From NCBI GenBank assembly GCA_900637135.1, contig LR134353.1, positions 1,550,001 to 1,614,000 on the forward strand: 64,000 bases of DNA, given 5' to 3'. Below the pieces are notes generated by a model, which was not told where the DNA came from, ran no database searches, and was given only the letters and a program-made list of their open reading frames with translations. Both the position numbers and the translations under genes were made by a program. Positions 15,421-23,923 of this stretch are shown one piece after another (positions within the stretch are counted from its first letter, which is position 1; each line of letters begins with the position of its first letter). The DNA is from Mycolicibacterium flavescens. Lineage in GTDB: Bacteria > Actinomycetota > Actinomycetes > Mycobacteriales > Mycobacteriaceae.

Positions 15421-16223
15421 GCGGTGACGTGCTGTTGACCTCCGACAGCGACGGGGTGCGGACCCTGACGCTGAACCGGCCGGACCGCAAGAACGCGATC
15501 AACGCGCAGCTGTGGGAGGAGCTGGCCGATGCGCTGCGGGCGGCCGCGCGCGACACCGCGCTGCGCGCATTGGTCATCACCGGGGCGGGTGGGGCGTTCT
15601 GCTCGGGCGCCGACATCGGCGTACCCGAGGACATCCACCCGCGGCACAAGCTGCGCCGGCTCACCGACGTCGCGCTGGCGCTGCACGAACTATCCGTGCC
15701 CACCATCGCCAAGGTGACCGGGGTTGCCGTCGGGGCGGGCTGGAACCTGGCGTTGGGCTGTGACTTCGTGGTGGCGACACCGGAAGCCCGGTTCTGCCAG
15801 ATCTTTTCGAAGCGCGGCCTGTCGGTCGACCTCGGCGGTTCATGGCTGCTGCCCAAGATGGTGGGTCTGCAGCAAGCGAAGCGCCTGGTGCTGCTGGCCG
15901 ACATGATCGACGCCGAGGAGGCCCACACGCTGGGCTTGGTCACCTGGGTGAAGCCCACGGACGAGATCGACGGCTTCGTCGCGGATCTGGCGGCACGGCT
16001 CGCAGCGGGCCCACCGGTCGCGCTGGCGCAGAGCAAGGCGCTGCTCAACGACGGGGCCAACGCCACGCTGCGGGAGGCGCTGGCCAACGAGGCCCGCGCC
16101 CAACCGGGCAACTTCGCCACCGCGGATTCGACGGAGGCCTATGCCGCGTTCGCCGGGAAACGCGAGGCCGTATTTACTGGTCGATGGGCGCTCGGGCCCG
16201 GATCGGAGAAGAACAATGCGTGA
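15417..16223 (+). CDS. Enoyl-CoA hydratase/isomerase family
   Basis: 268-residue crotonase from the GTG at 15417, which overlaps the CoA-transferase stop. Oxyanion-hole segments: FCSGADIG and VTGVAVGAGWNLAL. The acidic position usual for hydratases is replaced in SVDLGGSWLLPKMVG, where Asp falls near the active site, a pattern seen in crotonases other than classical hydratases. Followed by a thiolase whose ATG overlaps its end. Confidence 0.92.
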   Translation: MSGDVLLTSDSDGVRTLTLNRPDRKNAINAQLWEELADALRAAARDTALRALVITGAGGAFCSGADIGVPEDIHPRHKLRRLTDVALALHELSVPTIAKVTGVAVGAGWNLALGCDFVVATPEARFCQIFSKRGLSVDLGGSWLLPKMVGLQQAKRLVLLADMIDAEEAHTLGLVTWVKPTDEIDGFVADLAARLAAGPPVALAQSKALLNDGANATLREALANEARAQPGNFATADSTEAYAAFAGKREAVFTGRWALGPGSEKNNA

Positions 16224-17361
16224 AACCGTAATCGTGGAGGCCGTGCGCACGCCGGTCGGCAAGCGCAACGGCGGACTGTCGGAGATGCATGCCGCCGACC
16301 TGTCCGCGATCGTGCTCAACGCGCTGGTGGAGCGTGCGGGTATCGATCCCGACATCGTCGACGACGTGGTGTGGGGTTGCGTCTCTCAGGTCGGCGACCA
16401 GTCCAGCAACATCGGCCGCTATGCGGCGCTCGCGGCGGGCTGGCCCGAAACCATCCCCGGCACCACGGTCAATCGCGCCTGCGGATCCAGCCAGCAGGCG
16501 CTCGATTTCGCTGTCCACGCGGTGATGTCGGGTCAGCAGGACGTCGTGGTCGCCGGAGGGGTCGAGGTGATGAGCCGGGTGCCGCTCGGCTCGGCGCGCG
16601 CCACCGGTATGCCGTACGGCCCCAAAGTCCTGGAGCGCTACGCCGATTTCTCCTTCAACCAGGGCATCTCGGCGGAGTTGATCGCCCAGAAGTGGGGCTT
16701 CTCGCGCACCCGGCTTGACGAGTACTCGGTGCGCTCACACGAATTGGCTGCCGCCGCGCAGGACAAGGGTGCGTTCGAATCGCAGATCATGCCGGTGTTC
16801 ACCGACGGTGAGCCCGTCGTCGCCGACGAAGGCGTGCGGCGGGGGAGCACGGTCGAGAAGCTCGCGGGGCTCAAGCCGGCGTTCAAGGACGACGGCGTCA
16901 TCCACGCGGGTAACTCGTCACAGATCTCCGACGGTGCCGCAGCACTGCTGGTGATGGCCGCCGACAACGCCGTGGCGCTGGGCCTGAACCCGATCGCGCG
17001 CTACCGCGCTGGTGCGGTCACCGGCGCCGACCCGGTGCTGATGCTGACCGGTCCGATCCCGGCGACGGAGAAGGTTCTGCACAAGGCCGGAGTGGCCCTC
17101 GACGAGGTCGGTGTGTTCGAAGTGAATGAGGCGTTTGCGCCGGTGCCGCTGGCATGGCTGGCCGAGACCGGCGCCGACGAGAACAAACTCAACCCGCTCG
17201 GCGGGGCAATCGCATTGGGACATCCACTCGGGGCTTCGGGCGCGGTGCTGATGACGCGGATGCTCAACCATATGCGCGACAACGGGATTCGGTTCGGCCT
17301 GCAGACCATGTGTGAGGGCGGCGGAACCGCCAACGCCACGTTGGTCGAACTCATCGCGTAG
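16216..17361 (+). CDS. Acetyl-CoA acetyltransferase (thiolase)
   Basis: 381 residues. Thiolase catalytic residues are visible: Cys89 in NRACGSSQQA, the NEAF segment, His in GHPLGASGA, and the second Cys in MCEGGGTANA. Expected to cleave a 3-ketoacyl-CoA with CoA, the last step of the spiral coded by this operon. It overlaps the hydratase by eight bases. A degradative role fits better than biosynthesis because of the neighbours. Confidence 0.94.
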   Translation: MRETVIVEAVRTPVGKRNGGLSEMHAADLSAIVLNALVERAGIDPDIVDDVVWGCVSQVGDQSSNIGRYAALAAGWPETIPGTTVNRACGSSQQALDFAVHAVMSGQQDVVVAGGVEVMSRVPLGSARATGMPYGPKVLERYADFSFNQGISAELIAQKWGFSRTRLDEYSVRSHELAAAAQDKGAFESQIMPVFTDGEPVVADEGVRRGSTVEKLAGLKPAFKDDGVIHAGNSSQISDGAAALLVMAADNAVALGLNPIARYRAGAVTGADPVLMLTGPIPATEKVLHKAGVALDEVGVFEVNEAFAPVPLAWLAETGADENKLNPLGGAIALGHPLGASGAVLMTRMLNHMRDNGIRFGLQTMCEGGGTANATLVELIA

Positions 17362-17443
17362 CGACCATCGCCTAGCGGCTTGATAGAACCCATCGCTGGC
17401 GATGGTGCCCCAACACGTCGCCTGACTTCACGGGAGGACCCGC

Positions 17444-18592
17444 GTGCAGAGAAGCCTGTTCACCGACGACCATGAGGCGTTCCGCGAACTGGCCCGTGAC
17501 TTCGTCGAAAAGGAAGTGGTCCCGCACTATCCCGAGTGGGAGAAGGGCGGCCGCATGCCCCGCGAGGTTTTCAAACAGATGGGGTCGCTGGGCATGCTCG
17601 GCATGGCCATCCCTGAGGAGTACGGCGGAGGTGGTACCTCCGACTACCGCTACAACGTTGTGCTGCAAGAGGAGGCGGCGCGCGCACTGGTCACGCTGTC
17701 GACCGTGCGCACCCAGCTCGAGGTGATCCTCCCGTACTTCCTGCACTATGCCAACGAGGAGCAACGGAAGCGGTGGTTTCCCGGACTCGCCGTCGGTGAG
17801 CTGCTGACCGCCGTCGCGATGACGGAACCGGGCACCGGATCCGATCTCGCCGGTGTGCGCACCACCGCGGTCCGCGACGGTGACGACTGGATTCTCAACG
17901 GCGCCAAGACGTTCAACACCGGCGGTATGCAGGCTGACCTGGTGATCGTGGTGGCGCGGACCTCGACCGATCCCGACAACCGGCGCAAGGGGCTCACACT
18001 GTTCGTCGTCGAGGACGGAATGCCCGGGTTCACCCGAGGCCGCGAGCTGGAGAAAATGGGCTGCAAGGTCCAGGACACCGCCGAACTCTCGTTCGTCGAC
18101 GTCCGCGTGCCGGCAGCCAACATGCTGGGCGCAGAAGGCGAGGCCTTCAGCTACCTCGGCCACAATCTGCCCCAGGAGCGGCTCACCGTCGCGGTCGGAT
18201 CGGTCGCGCAGGCGCGCTCGGCGATCGCGGCTGCGATCGAGTACACCAAGAGCCGCAAGGCATTCGGGACTCCGGTGGCGTCATTCCAGAATACGAAGTT
18301 CGAGTTGGCGGCCTGCTCGGCGGAGGTCGAGGCCGCACAGGCGATGCTGGATCGCGCGGTGGCCCTGCACGTGGACGGCGAGTTGTCGGGCGCGGATGCG
18401 GCCCGCGTGAAGCTGTTCTGCACCGAGATGCAGCAGCGTGTCGTGGACCGCTGTCTGCAGTTGTTCGGCGGCTACGGCTACATGATGGAGTATCCGATCG
18501 CGCGGTTGTACACCGACGCCCGCGTTGCGCGCATCTACGCCGGCACCAGTGAGGTGATGAAGGTGATCATCGCCAAGTCGCTCGGCCTCTAG
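17444..18592 (+). CDS. Acyl-CoA dehydrogenase
   Basis: 382 residues from a GTG preceded by GGGAGGA. Standard ACAD: AMTEPGTGSDLAGV for FAD, KTFNTGGMQ, QERLTVAVGSVAQARSA, RKAFGTPVASFQNTKFELA and a C-terminal LFGGYGYMMEYPIAR with YAGTSEVMKVIIAKS, the usual Glu region. It lies 82 bases after the thiolase, so it may be in the same operon or a separate unit. Its stop is one base from the 49-bp palindrome at 18594. Confidence 0.93.
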   Translation: MQRSLFTDDHEAFRELARDFVEKEVVPHYPEWEKGGRMPREVFKQMGSLGMLGMAIPEEYGGGGTSDYRYNVVLQEEAARALVTLSTVRTQLEVILPYFLHYANEEQRKRWFPGLAVGELLTAVAMTEPGTGSDLAGVRTTAVRDGDDWILNGAKTFNTGGMQADLVIVVARTSTDPDNRRKGLTLFVVEDGMPGFTRGRELEKMGCKVQDTAELSFVDVRVPAANMLGAEGEAFSYLGHNLPQERLTVAVGSVAQARSAIAAAIEYTKSRKAFGTPVASFQNTKFELAACSAEVEAAQAMLDRAVALHVDGELSGADAARVKLFCTEMQQRVVDRCLQLFGGYGYMMEYPIARLYTDARVARIYAGTSEVMKVIIAKSLGL

Positions 18593-18593
18593 C

Positions 18594-18642
18594 GATTTCG
18601 GTGCACTTCGGGTCGCTGAGCGATACGTAGTGCACCGAAATC
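18594..18642. repeat. 49-bp palindromic element E, copy E1
   Basis: Perfect 14-bp arms GATTTCGGTGCACT and AGTGCACCGAAATC around a 21-base loop. It fills the gap between the convergent ACAD stop (18592) and LLM stop (18644), so it could work as a bidirectional terminator. A 46-of-49 identical copy, in the same orientation, lies at 19583. Confidence 0.85.
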
Positions 18643-18643
18643 A

Positions 18644-19564
18644 CTAGGGAAGCTGCGGGTTGATTTCTTCGATGACCCACTGCGCGTAGTCGAGGTACTC
18701 GTCGACGCCGCTCACGGGTGGCAGGGGAACCGCACTGACGGTGACGCCTTGTTGCGCGAGCCAGCCCAACCGGTCGACGATCTCGGCGGCGCTCATGCCC
18801 GGCCGGCCATCGGGGTCGTCCTGCACGGTGTGGCCTTCGCCCACCCGGTTCGTTCCCAGCCCGTGCACCACGTCGAACGGGCGTCCGTCGTAGCCCGGCT
18901 GGGACTTGATGAAGCCGAGGCGCTCGGCGATCTTGTCGGGCGGGGTGAGAAACGACCACCAACCCGACGCGTACTTCGCCGCCCTGCGCAGGGCCGCGTC
19001 GGCATCGCCACCGATCCAGATCGGCAGATGCGGCTTCTGAATCGGCTTGGGCTCGAAGGCGATGTCATCGAAGGACACATACGTGCCGTCGAAGCTGGGC
19101 GAGTCACTGGTCCACAGTTCGACGATCGCAGCCAGATATTCGTCGGCGATGCGGCCGCGTTCGCGGAACGGCACACCGAGCAGGTCGAATTCGCGTTCCA
19201 GCCAGCCCACTCCGAACGTCACCATCATGCGGCCGCTGCTCATCCAGTCGGCGGTGGCCAGCGACTTCGCCAATACGATCGGATGTTGCAGCGGCAGCAC
19301 CGTGATGCACGAATTAAGCATGATGCGCTGCGTGGCACCGGCGAGATACGCCTGCGCGACAGTCGACTGCAGATAGTGCGGACCGGACAGTTCGACGTGG
19401 TCGTTGGGGATCGCGAAATGCTCGGGCACCGCGATCATGTCGTAGCCCCACTCGTCGGCGCACCTGGCCATCCGCGTCTGGTCGGCACCCGTCACCGATG
19501 CTTCCCACGGCTGCATCATGGCCTTGAGCCGCAGCATGTGCGGAAGGTTGAACACAAGCTTCAC
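18644..19564 (-). CDS. LLM-class oxidoreductase, likely F420-dependent
   Basis: 306 residues from a GTG with GGAGTC upstream. A luciferase-like TIM barrel: the YDMIAVPEHFAIPNDHVELSG and TQRIMLNSCITVLPLQHPIVLAKSLATAD segments, FGVGWLEREFDLLG, and PIWIGGDADAALRRAA match F420-type mycobacterial members. Substrate unknown. It alone lies between the two copies of the 49-bp palindrome, at the junction of two convergent genes (ACAD to the left, SDR to the right), which suggests insertion of the gene with its flanks. Confidence 0.88.
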   Translation of the reverse strand: MKLVFNLPHMLRLKAMMQPWEASVTGADQTRMARCADEWGYDMIAVPEHFAIPNDHVELSGPHYLQSTVAQAYLAGATQRIMLNSCITVLPLQHPIVLAKSLATADWMSSGRMMVTFGVGWLEREFDLLGVPFRERGRIADEYLAAIVELWTSDSPSFDGTYVSFDDIAFEPKPIQKPHLPIWIGGDADAALRRAAKYASGWWSFLTPPDKIAERLGFIKSQPGYDGRPFDVVHGLGTNRVGEGHTVQDDPDGRPGMSAAEIVDRLGWLAQQGVTVSAVPLPPVSGVDEYLDYAQWVIEEINPQLP

Positions 19565-19582
19565 GACGGACTCCTATCACGG

Positions 19583-19631
19583 GATTTGGGTGCACTTCGA
19601 GTCGCTGAGCGATACGTACTGCACCGAAATC
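19583..19631. repeat. 49-bp palindromic element E, copy E2
   Basis: Differs from E1 at only three of 49 bases, with the loop GAGTCGCTGAGCGATACG also kept, so it is a duplicated unit and not just two similar stem-loops. It lies between the LLM start and the SDR stop (19639). Confidence 0.85.
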
Positions 19632-19638
19632 GCCCGGG

Positions 19639-20478
19639 CTACTTGAGCATGCTGCCGGCGTCGATCGTCACGGGAAGGCCCGTGACGTAGCGCGACTCGT
19701 CCGATGCGAGGAACAGGACGGCGTTGCTGACATCCTCGGGCTCCACCCAGCCAACCGGTAACACGTGCATGAACTGGGCTGCGACGGCGAGATCGTCGGG
19801 TCCGGGATTCTCCAGATCGGGACGGAACAGCTTCATGGTCCCCTCGTTCATGAACAGCGGCGTGTTCACGTTCGTGGGACAGACGGCGTTGACCCGGATC
19901 GAGTGCTGACCCAGTTCGACGGCGAACGTGCGCATCAAGCCGATCACGCCGTGCTTGGCGGCGATGTAGTGGCCGGTATGGGGGTAGGGCTTGAGGCCGC
20001 CGACCGAGCTGGTCAGGATGATCGAACCGCCACGCCCGCCGGAAAGAATGTGGGGGACCGCGGCTTTCACGGTCTTCCACACGCCGGAGAGGTTGACGTC
20101 GATCATGTCGCGCCAGTCGTCTTCGCTGGTCTTGTCCAGCGTTGCGCCGCCGTTGCCGATGCCGGCGTTGGCGACGACGACGTCGAGTCGGCCCAACTGT
20201 TCGACGCCGCCGTCCACGACCGCCTTGAGTGCGTCGTAGTCACGCACGTCGACCTCGGCGGTGACGATGCGGCGGTTCAGGTTCTTGACGAGGTCGGCCG
20301 TCTCGGCGAGGTCATCCGGTGTCGCCCAGGGGATGTCGTCGTTGCTGGAGATCTGCTTGCAGACGTCCACGGCAATGATGTCGGCGCCTTCTGCGGCGAG
20401 GCGCACCGCGTGGCTGCGGCCCTGACCCCGTGCCGCGCCGGTCACGAACGCGACTTTGCCCTCGACTCGTCCACCCAT
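19639..20478 (-). CDS. Mycofactocin-type SDR oxidoreductase
   Basis: 279 residues. Cofactor motif GAARGQGRSHAVRLA near residues 15-29 and the long insert AVDVCKQISSNDDIPWATPDDL are features of the SDR family linked to mycofactocin, a redox cofactor of mycobacteria (family knowledge). YIAAKHG holds the catalytic YxxxK. Its promoter region holds a TGGTCGATCGATCA palindrome, matching the site in front of the TetR at 20606, so both probably respond to the same signal. Substrate: likely a secondary alcohol. Confidence 0.9.
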   Translation of the reverse strand: MGGRVEGKVAFVTGAARGQGRSHAVRLAAEGADIIAVDVCKQISSNDDIPWATPDDLAETADLVKNLNRRIVTAEVDVRDYDALKAVVDGGVEQLGRLDVVVANAGIGNGGATLDKTSEDDWRDMIDVNLSGVWKTVKAAVPHILSGGRGGSIILTSSVGGLKPYPHTGHYIAAKHGVIGLMRTFAVELGQHSIRVNAVCPTNVNTPLFMNEGTMKLFRPDLENPGPDDLAVAAQFMHVLPVGWVEPEDVSNAVLFLASDESRYVTGLPVTIDAGSMLK

Positions 20479-20506
20479 GTGTCCACCTTCTGGCCGCTCG
20501 AAATAT

Positions 20507-20520
20507 TGGTCGATCGATCA
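20507..20520. promoter_or_regulatory. TGATCGATCGATCA-type operator upstream of SDR
   Basis: Reads TGGTCGATCGATCA, one base from the perfect 14-base palindrome at 21291. It lies 29 bases upstream of the SDR ATG (20478). Confidence 0.65.
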
Positions 20521-20605
20521 GGAGCGTGGCACCGATCGGCCCACGTGTCAACAGTCGGGGCTCATGAGATAGCGCATCGCGGTGATGTGCTCTGTGGATG
20601 CCGCG

Positions 20606-21223
20606 TCAGCCAGGCGGAGGCCGCGAGCCGCCGGTCGTCAACGATTCCGTCAGCGATTGCATCCAGCGCTGCATGAAGTCGCGCATCTCGTCGTGTCCGA
20701 GCGTGACGCCGACCGCCTCCTCGTTGCACAGGCTGCGCGCGATCTGCACGATCAGCATCGAAACGGCGACCGGCGGGTAGTCGTCGAGATCGACGCCGTG
20801 AGCACGCAGGGCCACGGTGACCGCGGCCGTCTCGATGTCGCGTACGCGCTCCGCATACGTCTTCAGTTCGGCACGAATCACCTTGCGGTGGTTCGCCAAC
20901 GCCATGAACTCGGTGTTCAGGCCGGTCCGACGCAGATCGCTGTTGATCAGCCACAGCGTGCGCAACGGGTCGTCGTCGGTGAGCGCCGCGCGCATGTTCT
21001 CCAGGGACGCCTCCGCGCCGGCCCGCAGCACCTCGACGAACAGGTCGTCCATCGTCGGGAAGTAGTAGTAGACCAGCGCCTGTTTGACCCCGGCTTCGGC
21101 GGCCACGCGTCGCGACGTCGCTGCGGCATAACCCTCGTCGCGCATGACCTTCGCGGTGGCCTCGATGAGGCGTTGCCGTGCTCCCGCTTCGGCTGGTTTC
21201 ACCTTTTCGGCGCGCGGCATCAA
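20606..21223 (-). CDS. TetR-family transcriptional regulator
   Basis: 205 residues. The helix-turn-helix is AAATSRRVAAEAGVKQALVYYYFP near residues 33-56, typical of TetR. The ATG at 21223 is followed by a second ATG, MMPRAEK. Divergent from the P450 gene, with a perfect TGATCGATCGATCA at 21291 between them and a near-copy in front of the SDR, so it probably represses itself, the P450 and the SDR. Confidence 0.9.
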   Translation of the reverse strand: MMPRAEKVKPAEAGARQRLIEATAKVMRDEGYAAATSRRVAAEAGVKQALVYYYFPTMDDLFVEVLRAGAEASLENMRAALTDDDPLRTLWLINSDLRRTGLNTEFMALANHRKVIRAELKTYAERVRDIETAAVTVALRAHGVDLDDYPPVAVSMLIVQIARSLCNEEAVGVTLGHDEMRDFMQRWMQSLTESLTTGGSRPPPG

Positions 21224-21290
21224 GGACCCTCCGCCCGAATGCTTGACCCTCTGTCACGGCCCGTGATAGGCATGGCGCATCCTAACAGTT

Positions 21291-21304
21291 TGATCGATCG
21301 ATCA
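21291..21304. promoter_or_regulatory. TGATCGATCGATCA operator between TetR and P450
   Basis: A perfect 14-base palindrome, 68 bases from the TetR start and 40 from the P450 start. Shared with the SDR promoter. Confidence 0.7.
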
Positions 21305-21343
21305 GATTGATTGCGGGCGCCAGGACCGGAAGGACGGCCGTTG

Positions 21344-22633
21344 ATGACCGATCTCGCCTCGGTGGACTACTTCTCCGACCATGCGATCAGTCAGGATCCC
21401 TACGACTACTGGGACCGCCTTCGCGGGCAGGGCGCGGTGTTTCGGGAACCCAACTACGGCGTCGTCGCCGTCACCGGCTACGCCGAAGTGGTGGCGGCCT
21501 TCAAGGATCACGACTCCTTCTCGGCGGTCAACGCGATCGGCGGGCCGTTCCCGCCGCTGCCGTTCGTCCCCGACGGCGACGACATCACCGAACAGATCGA
21601 GGCGCACCGCCATCTGTTTCCGATCCACGAACACATGGTCGTGATGGACCCGCCGGCCCACGAGCGGGCCCGGTCGCTGCTGACCAAACTCCTGACACCA
21701 CGCAGGCTCAAGGAGAACGAGGACTACATGTGGCAACTGGTCGACAGTCAGATCGACCAGATCATCGGCCCGGAGTCCGAAGAGGGGAGCTGCGAGTTCC
21801 TCTCCGAATACGCCAAGCCCTTCGCCACGTCGGCGATCATCGACCTGCTCGGCGTGCCCGAGGAGGACCGTCCGGAGTTTCTGGCCGCGCTCGGCGTCGA
21901 GGAGCGCTACGGCACGCGCGTCGGCGCGCTCGACGGCGCCCCGGTGGGGCGCGACCCGCTGCAGTATCTCGACGACAAGTTCGCCGGCTATCTCGCCGAG
22001 CGTCGCCGCGAACCGCGCGGCGACGTGCTGTCGGGGATGGCCACGGCGGTGTACCCCGACGGCTCGACACCGGAGCTGATCGAGGTGGTCAAGCCGGCGA
22101 CGTTCCTGTTCGCCGCGGGGCAGGAGACCGTCACCAAGCTGCTCAGCGCGGCGGTGCAGACCCTCGGGGACCGGCCGGACTTCCAGCAGATGCTGCGCGA
22201 GCACCCCGAGCGGATACCGGCGTTCATCGAAGAGGCGCTGCGTATGCACTCACCGACCAAGGTCGACTTCCGGCTCGTCCGCAAGAGCACCACGCTGGGC
22301 GGGGTGGCGCTGAAGGCAGGCACGATCGTGATGCTGTGCCTCGGCGCCGCCAATCGAGACCCACGCAAGTTCGACGATCCGCACGAGTTCCGACCGGACC
22401 GCAAGAACGTGCGCGAGCACATCGCGTTCGGTCGCGGGATCCACTCCTGCGCGGGCGCGCCGCTGGCTCGAGTGGAGGGCCGCATCACCGTGCAGAGGTT
22501 GCTCGAACGCATGCGCGACATCCGGATCAGCGAGTCTGCCCACGGTCCGGCCGGTGAGCGCCGCTACGCCTACGAGCCGACTTTTTTGCTGCGCGGGCTG
22601 ACGGAGTTGCACATCGAGTTCACGCGCCGGTAG
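21344..22633 (+). CDS. Cytochrome P450
   Basis: 429 residues from the ATG at 21344, preceded by GGAAGGA; an open frame extends upstream but has no ribosome site. I-helix FAAGQETVTKL (the A-G-x-E-T motif), ExxR in FIEEALRMHSP, and the heme loop FGRGIHSCAGAPLAR with Cys369. It is a close relative of the P450 at 47070 (YFSDHAIS/FFRDGRLT start, same C-terminal RGLTEL-IEF). No ferredoxin follows it. Divergent from the TetR at 20606. Substrate unknown. Confidence 0.94.
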   Translation: MTDLASVDYFSDHAISQDPYDYWDRLRGQGAVFREPNYGVVAVTGYAEVVAAFKDHDSFSAVNAIGGPFPPLPFVPDGDDITEQIEAHRHLFPIHEHMVVMDPPAHERARSLLTKLLTPRRLKENEDYMWQLVDSQIDQIIGPESEEGSCEFLSEYAKPFATSAIIDLLGVPEEDRPEFLAALGVEERYGTRVGALDGAPVGRDPLQYLDDKFAGYLAERRREPRGDVLSGMATAVYPDGSTPELIEVVKPATFLFAAGQETVTKLLSAAVQTLGDRPDFQQMLREHPERIPAFIEEALRMHSPTKVDFRLVRKSTTLGGVALKAGTIVMLCLGAANRDPRKFDDPHEFRPDRKNVREHIAFGRGIHSCAGAPLARVEGRITVQRLLERMRDIRISESAHGPAGERRYAYEPTFLLRGLTELHIEFTRR

Positions 22634-22737
22634 GAATCGGGCGCGGCGGTGATGGCCGACGGTCGAAATAGCCCTTGACCTGCTGATGTGATGGCCGTCT
22701 AAACCGATTTTGGCTGAGACGCTTGTCACAGCGCCCA

Positions 22738-22769
22738 AACCTACCTACTGTGTGTTCACTAGGTTGGTT
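22738..22769. promoter_or_regulatory. Extended palindrome upstream of TetR
   Basis: AACCnACCTAnTG facing CAnTAGGTnGGTT across a six-base centre; eleven of thirteen positions are symmetrical per arm. It ends 15 bases before the GTG at 22785, where a self-repressor site is expected. Confidence 0.55.
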
Positions 22770-22784
22770 GAACGAAGGAGTTCG

Positions 22785-23402
22785 GTGTCCGCCACGGAGT
22801 CCGCGCGGCCGTATGCCACGCTCCTCGCCAAGGGCGAGGATCGTCGTCAGCGCATCCTCGCGGTGGCCGAACGCCTGCTCGCGCGCAACGGGTGGCGCAA
22901 CACGTCGCTGGCCCAGATCGCCAAGGAAGCCGGGGTCACGCCCGCTGGTCTGCTGCACCACTTCGAGTCCAAGGAGCAGCTCCTCAACGCGGTGCTCGAC
23001 GCCCGTGACGCCGACGACGCCATCCACGCCGACTACCGCTCCGGCGACCTTGTCACCGAGCTCGGCCGGGTCCCCGAACGCTTCGACCGCGCGCCCGAAC
23101 TCGTCGGGACCTTCACCGTGCTGCTGGTGGAGAACATCGCGCCCGACGCGCCGCTGCACGACCGCCTTGTCAAGCGTTACCGCGACGCGGTCGACATCAT
23201 CACCGCGATCATCGAGCGCGGTCAGCGCAGCGGCAAGTACCGCCAAGACCTCGACGCGGCCACCAAGGCCGTGGAAATCCTCGCCTTCACCTATGGAATG
23301 GAGACCCTATGGTTACTCGACCCATCGATTCAATTGGCCGAGGTGTTCAAGGGGTACGCCGAGTCGCTGGGACGCGAATTGGCGCCGCGGAGCTCGACAT
23401 GA
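22785..23402 (+). CDS. TetR-family transcriptional regulator
   Basis: 205 residues from the GTG at 22785, chosen for GAAGGAG four bases upstream. DNA-binding region: NTSLAQIAKEAGVTPAGLLHHF. The stop overlaps the ATG of the following unknown gene (ATGA at 23399-23402), so the two are coupled. The palindrome at 22738-22769 makes self-regulation likely. Confidence 0.9.
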   Translation: MSATESARPYATLLAKGEDRRQRILAVAERLLARNGWRNTSLAQIAKEAGVTPAGLLHHFESKEQLLNAVLDARDADDAIHADYRSGDLVTELGRVPERFDRAPELVGTFTVLLVENIAPDAPLHDRLVKRYRDAVDIITAIIERGQRSGKYRQDLDAATKAVEILAFTYGMETLWLLDPSIQLAEVFKGYAESLGRELAPRSST

Positions 23403-23902
23403 GGTACCGGCTCGACATCGTTGCCCCGACGGTGACGGACGCGGTGAAGTATGCCGGCGGCTGGATCTACGACCGGGTGATGGCCGGGTGGGACGTCACC
23501 GTGCTCGTCGGTGGTGACGAAGACGTTCGCCCGTTGACGATCCTCGGAGCCGAGACCCTCGACCTGGAAACGGTTCTCGCGGAGTGGGAGGAACGGCCGC
23601 ATCCGGCCACCGTCGCCGTCGCGGCCAACATGATCGACCGCGACGCGCGGGTTCTCCAGCATGTGCGCAACGCGCTCGATCAGGGTGCGACCGAGGTGAC
23701 CCTGTGGGGTGAGCGGGTGCCCGCCGAGCTCGACAGCAGCGTCGATTCCGTCGAGCACCGCCTGAGCGCGGCGGCCAGAGCGTTCAAGGCCAAGGCGCTG
23801 GCGGCAGCCGGCGATCCCGGAGCCGCCGAGGTCAGCGGCTGCGAGATGTTCCGCTGCGGGATGATGGTCTCCGTCGCCGCGGATCTGGTGCCCGCCAGCT
23901 GA
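23399..23902 (+). CDS. Unknown protein coupled to TetR
   Basis: 167 residues, no family recognised. Starts MRYRLDIVAPTVTDAVKYAGGWIYDRVMAGWDVTVLVGG; this and TVAVAANMIDRDARVL suggest an alternating alpha/beta domain. A pair of cysteines falls in CEMFRCGMM near the C-terminus. No signal peptide or membrane segment. It shares four bases with the TetR gene and probably reports to, or is controlled with, that regulator. Confidence 0.75.
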   Translation: MRYRLDIVAPTVTDAVKYAGGWIYDRVMAGWDVTVLVGGDEDVRPLTILGAETLDLETVLAEWEERPHPATVAVAANMIDRDARVLQHVRNALDQGATEVTLWGERVPAELDSSVDSVEHRLSAAARAFKAKALAAAGDPGAAEVSGCEMFRCGMMVSVAADLVPAS

Positions 23903-23923
23903 TTTCGGCGGGCGCCGGCCGCG

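Noticed and set aside
18594..18642. Element E as a simple intrinsic terminator only
   Set aside because: No U-tract follows the stem and the loop is conserved in a second copy, which a terminator would not need. Termination remains possible as a secondary role.
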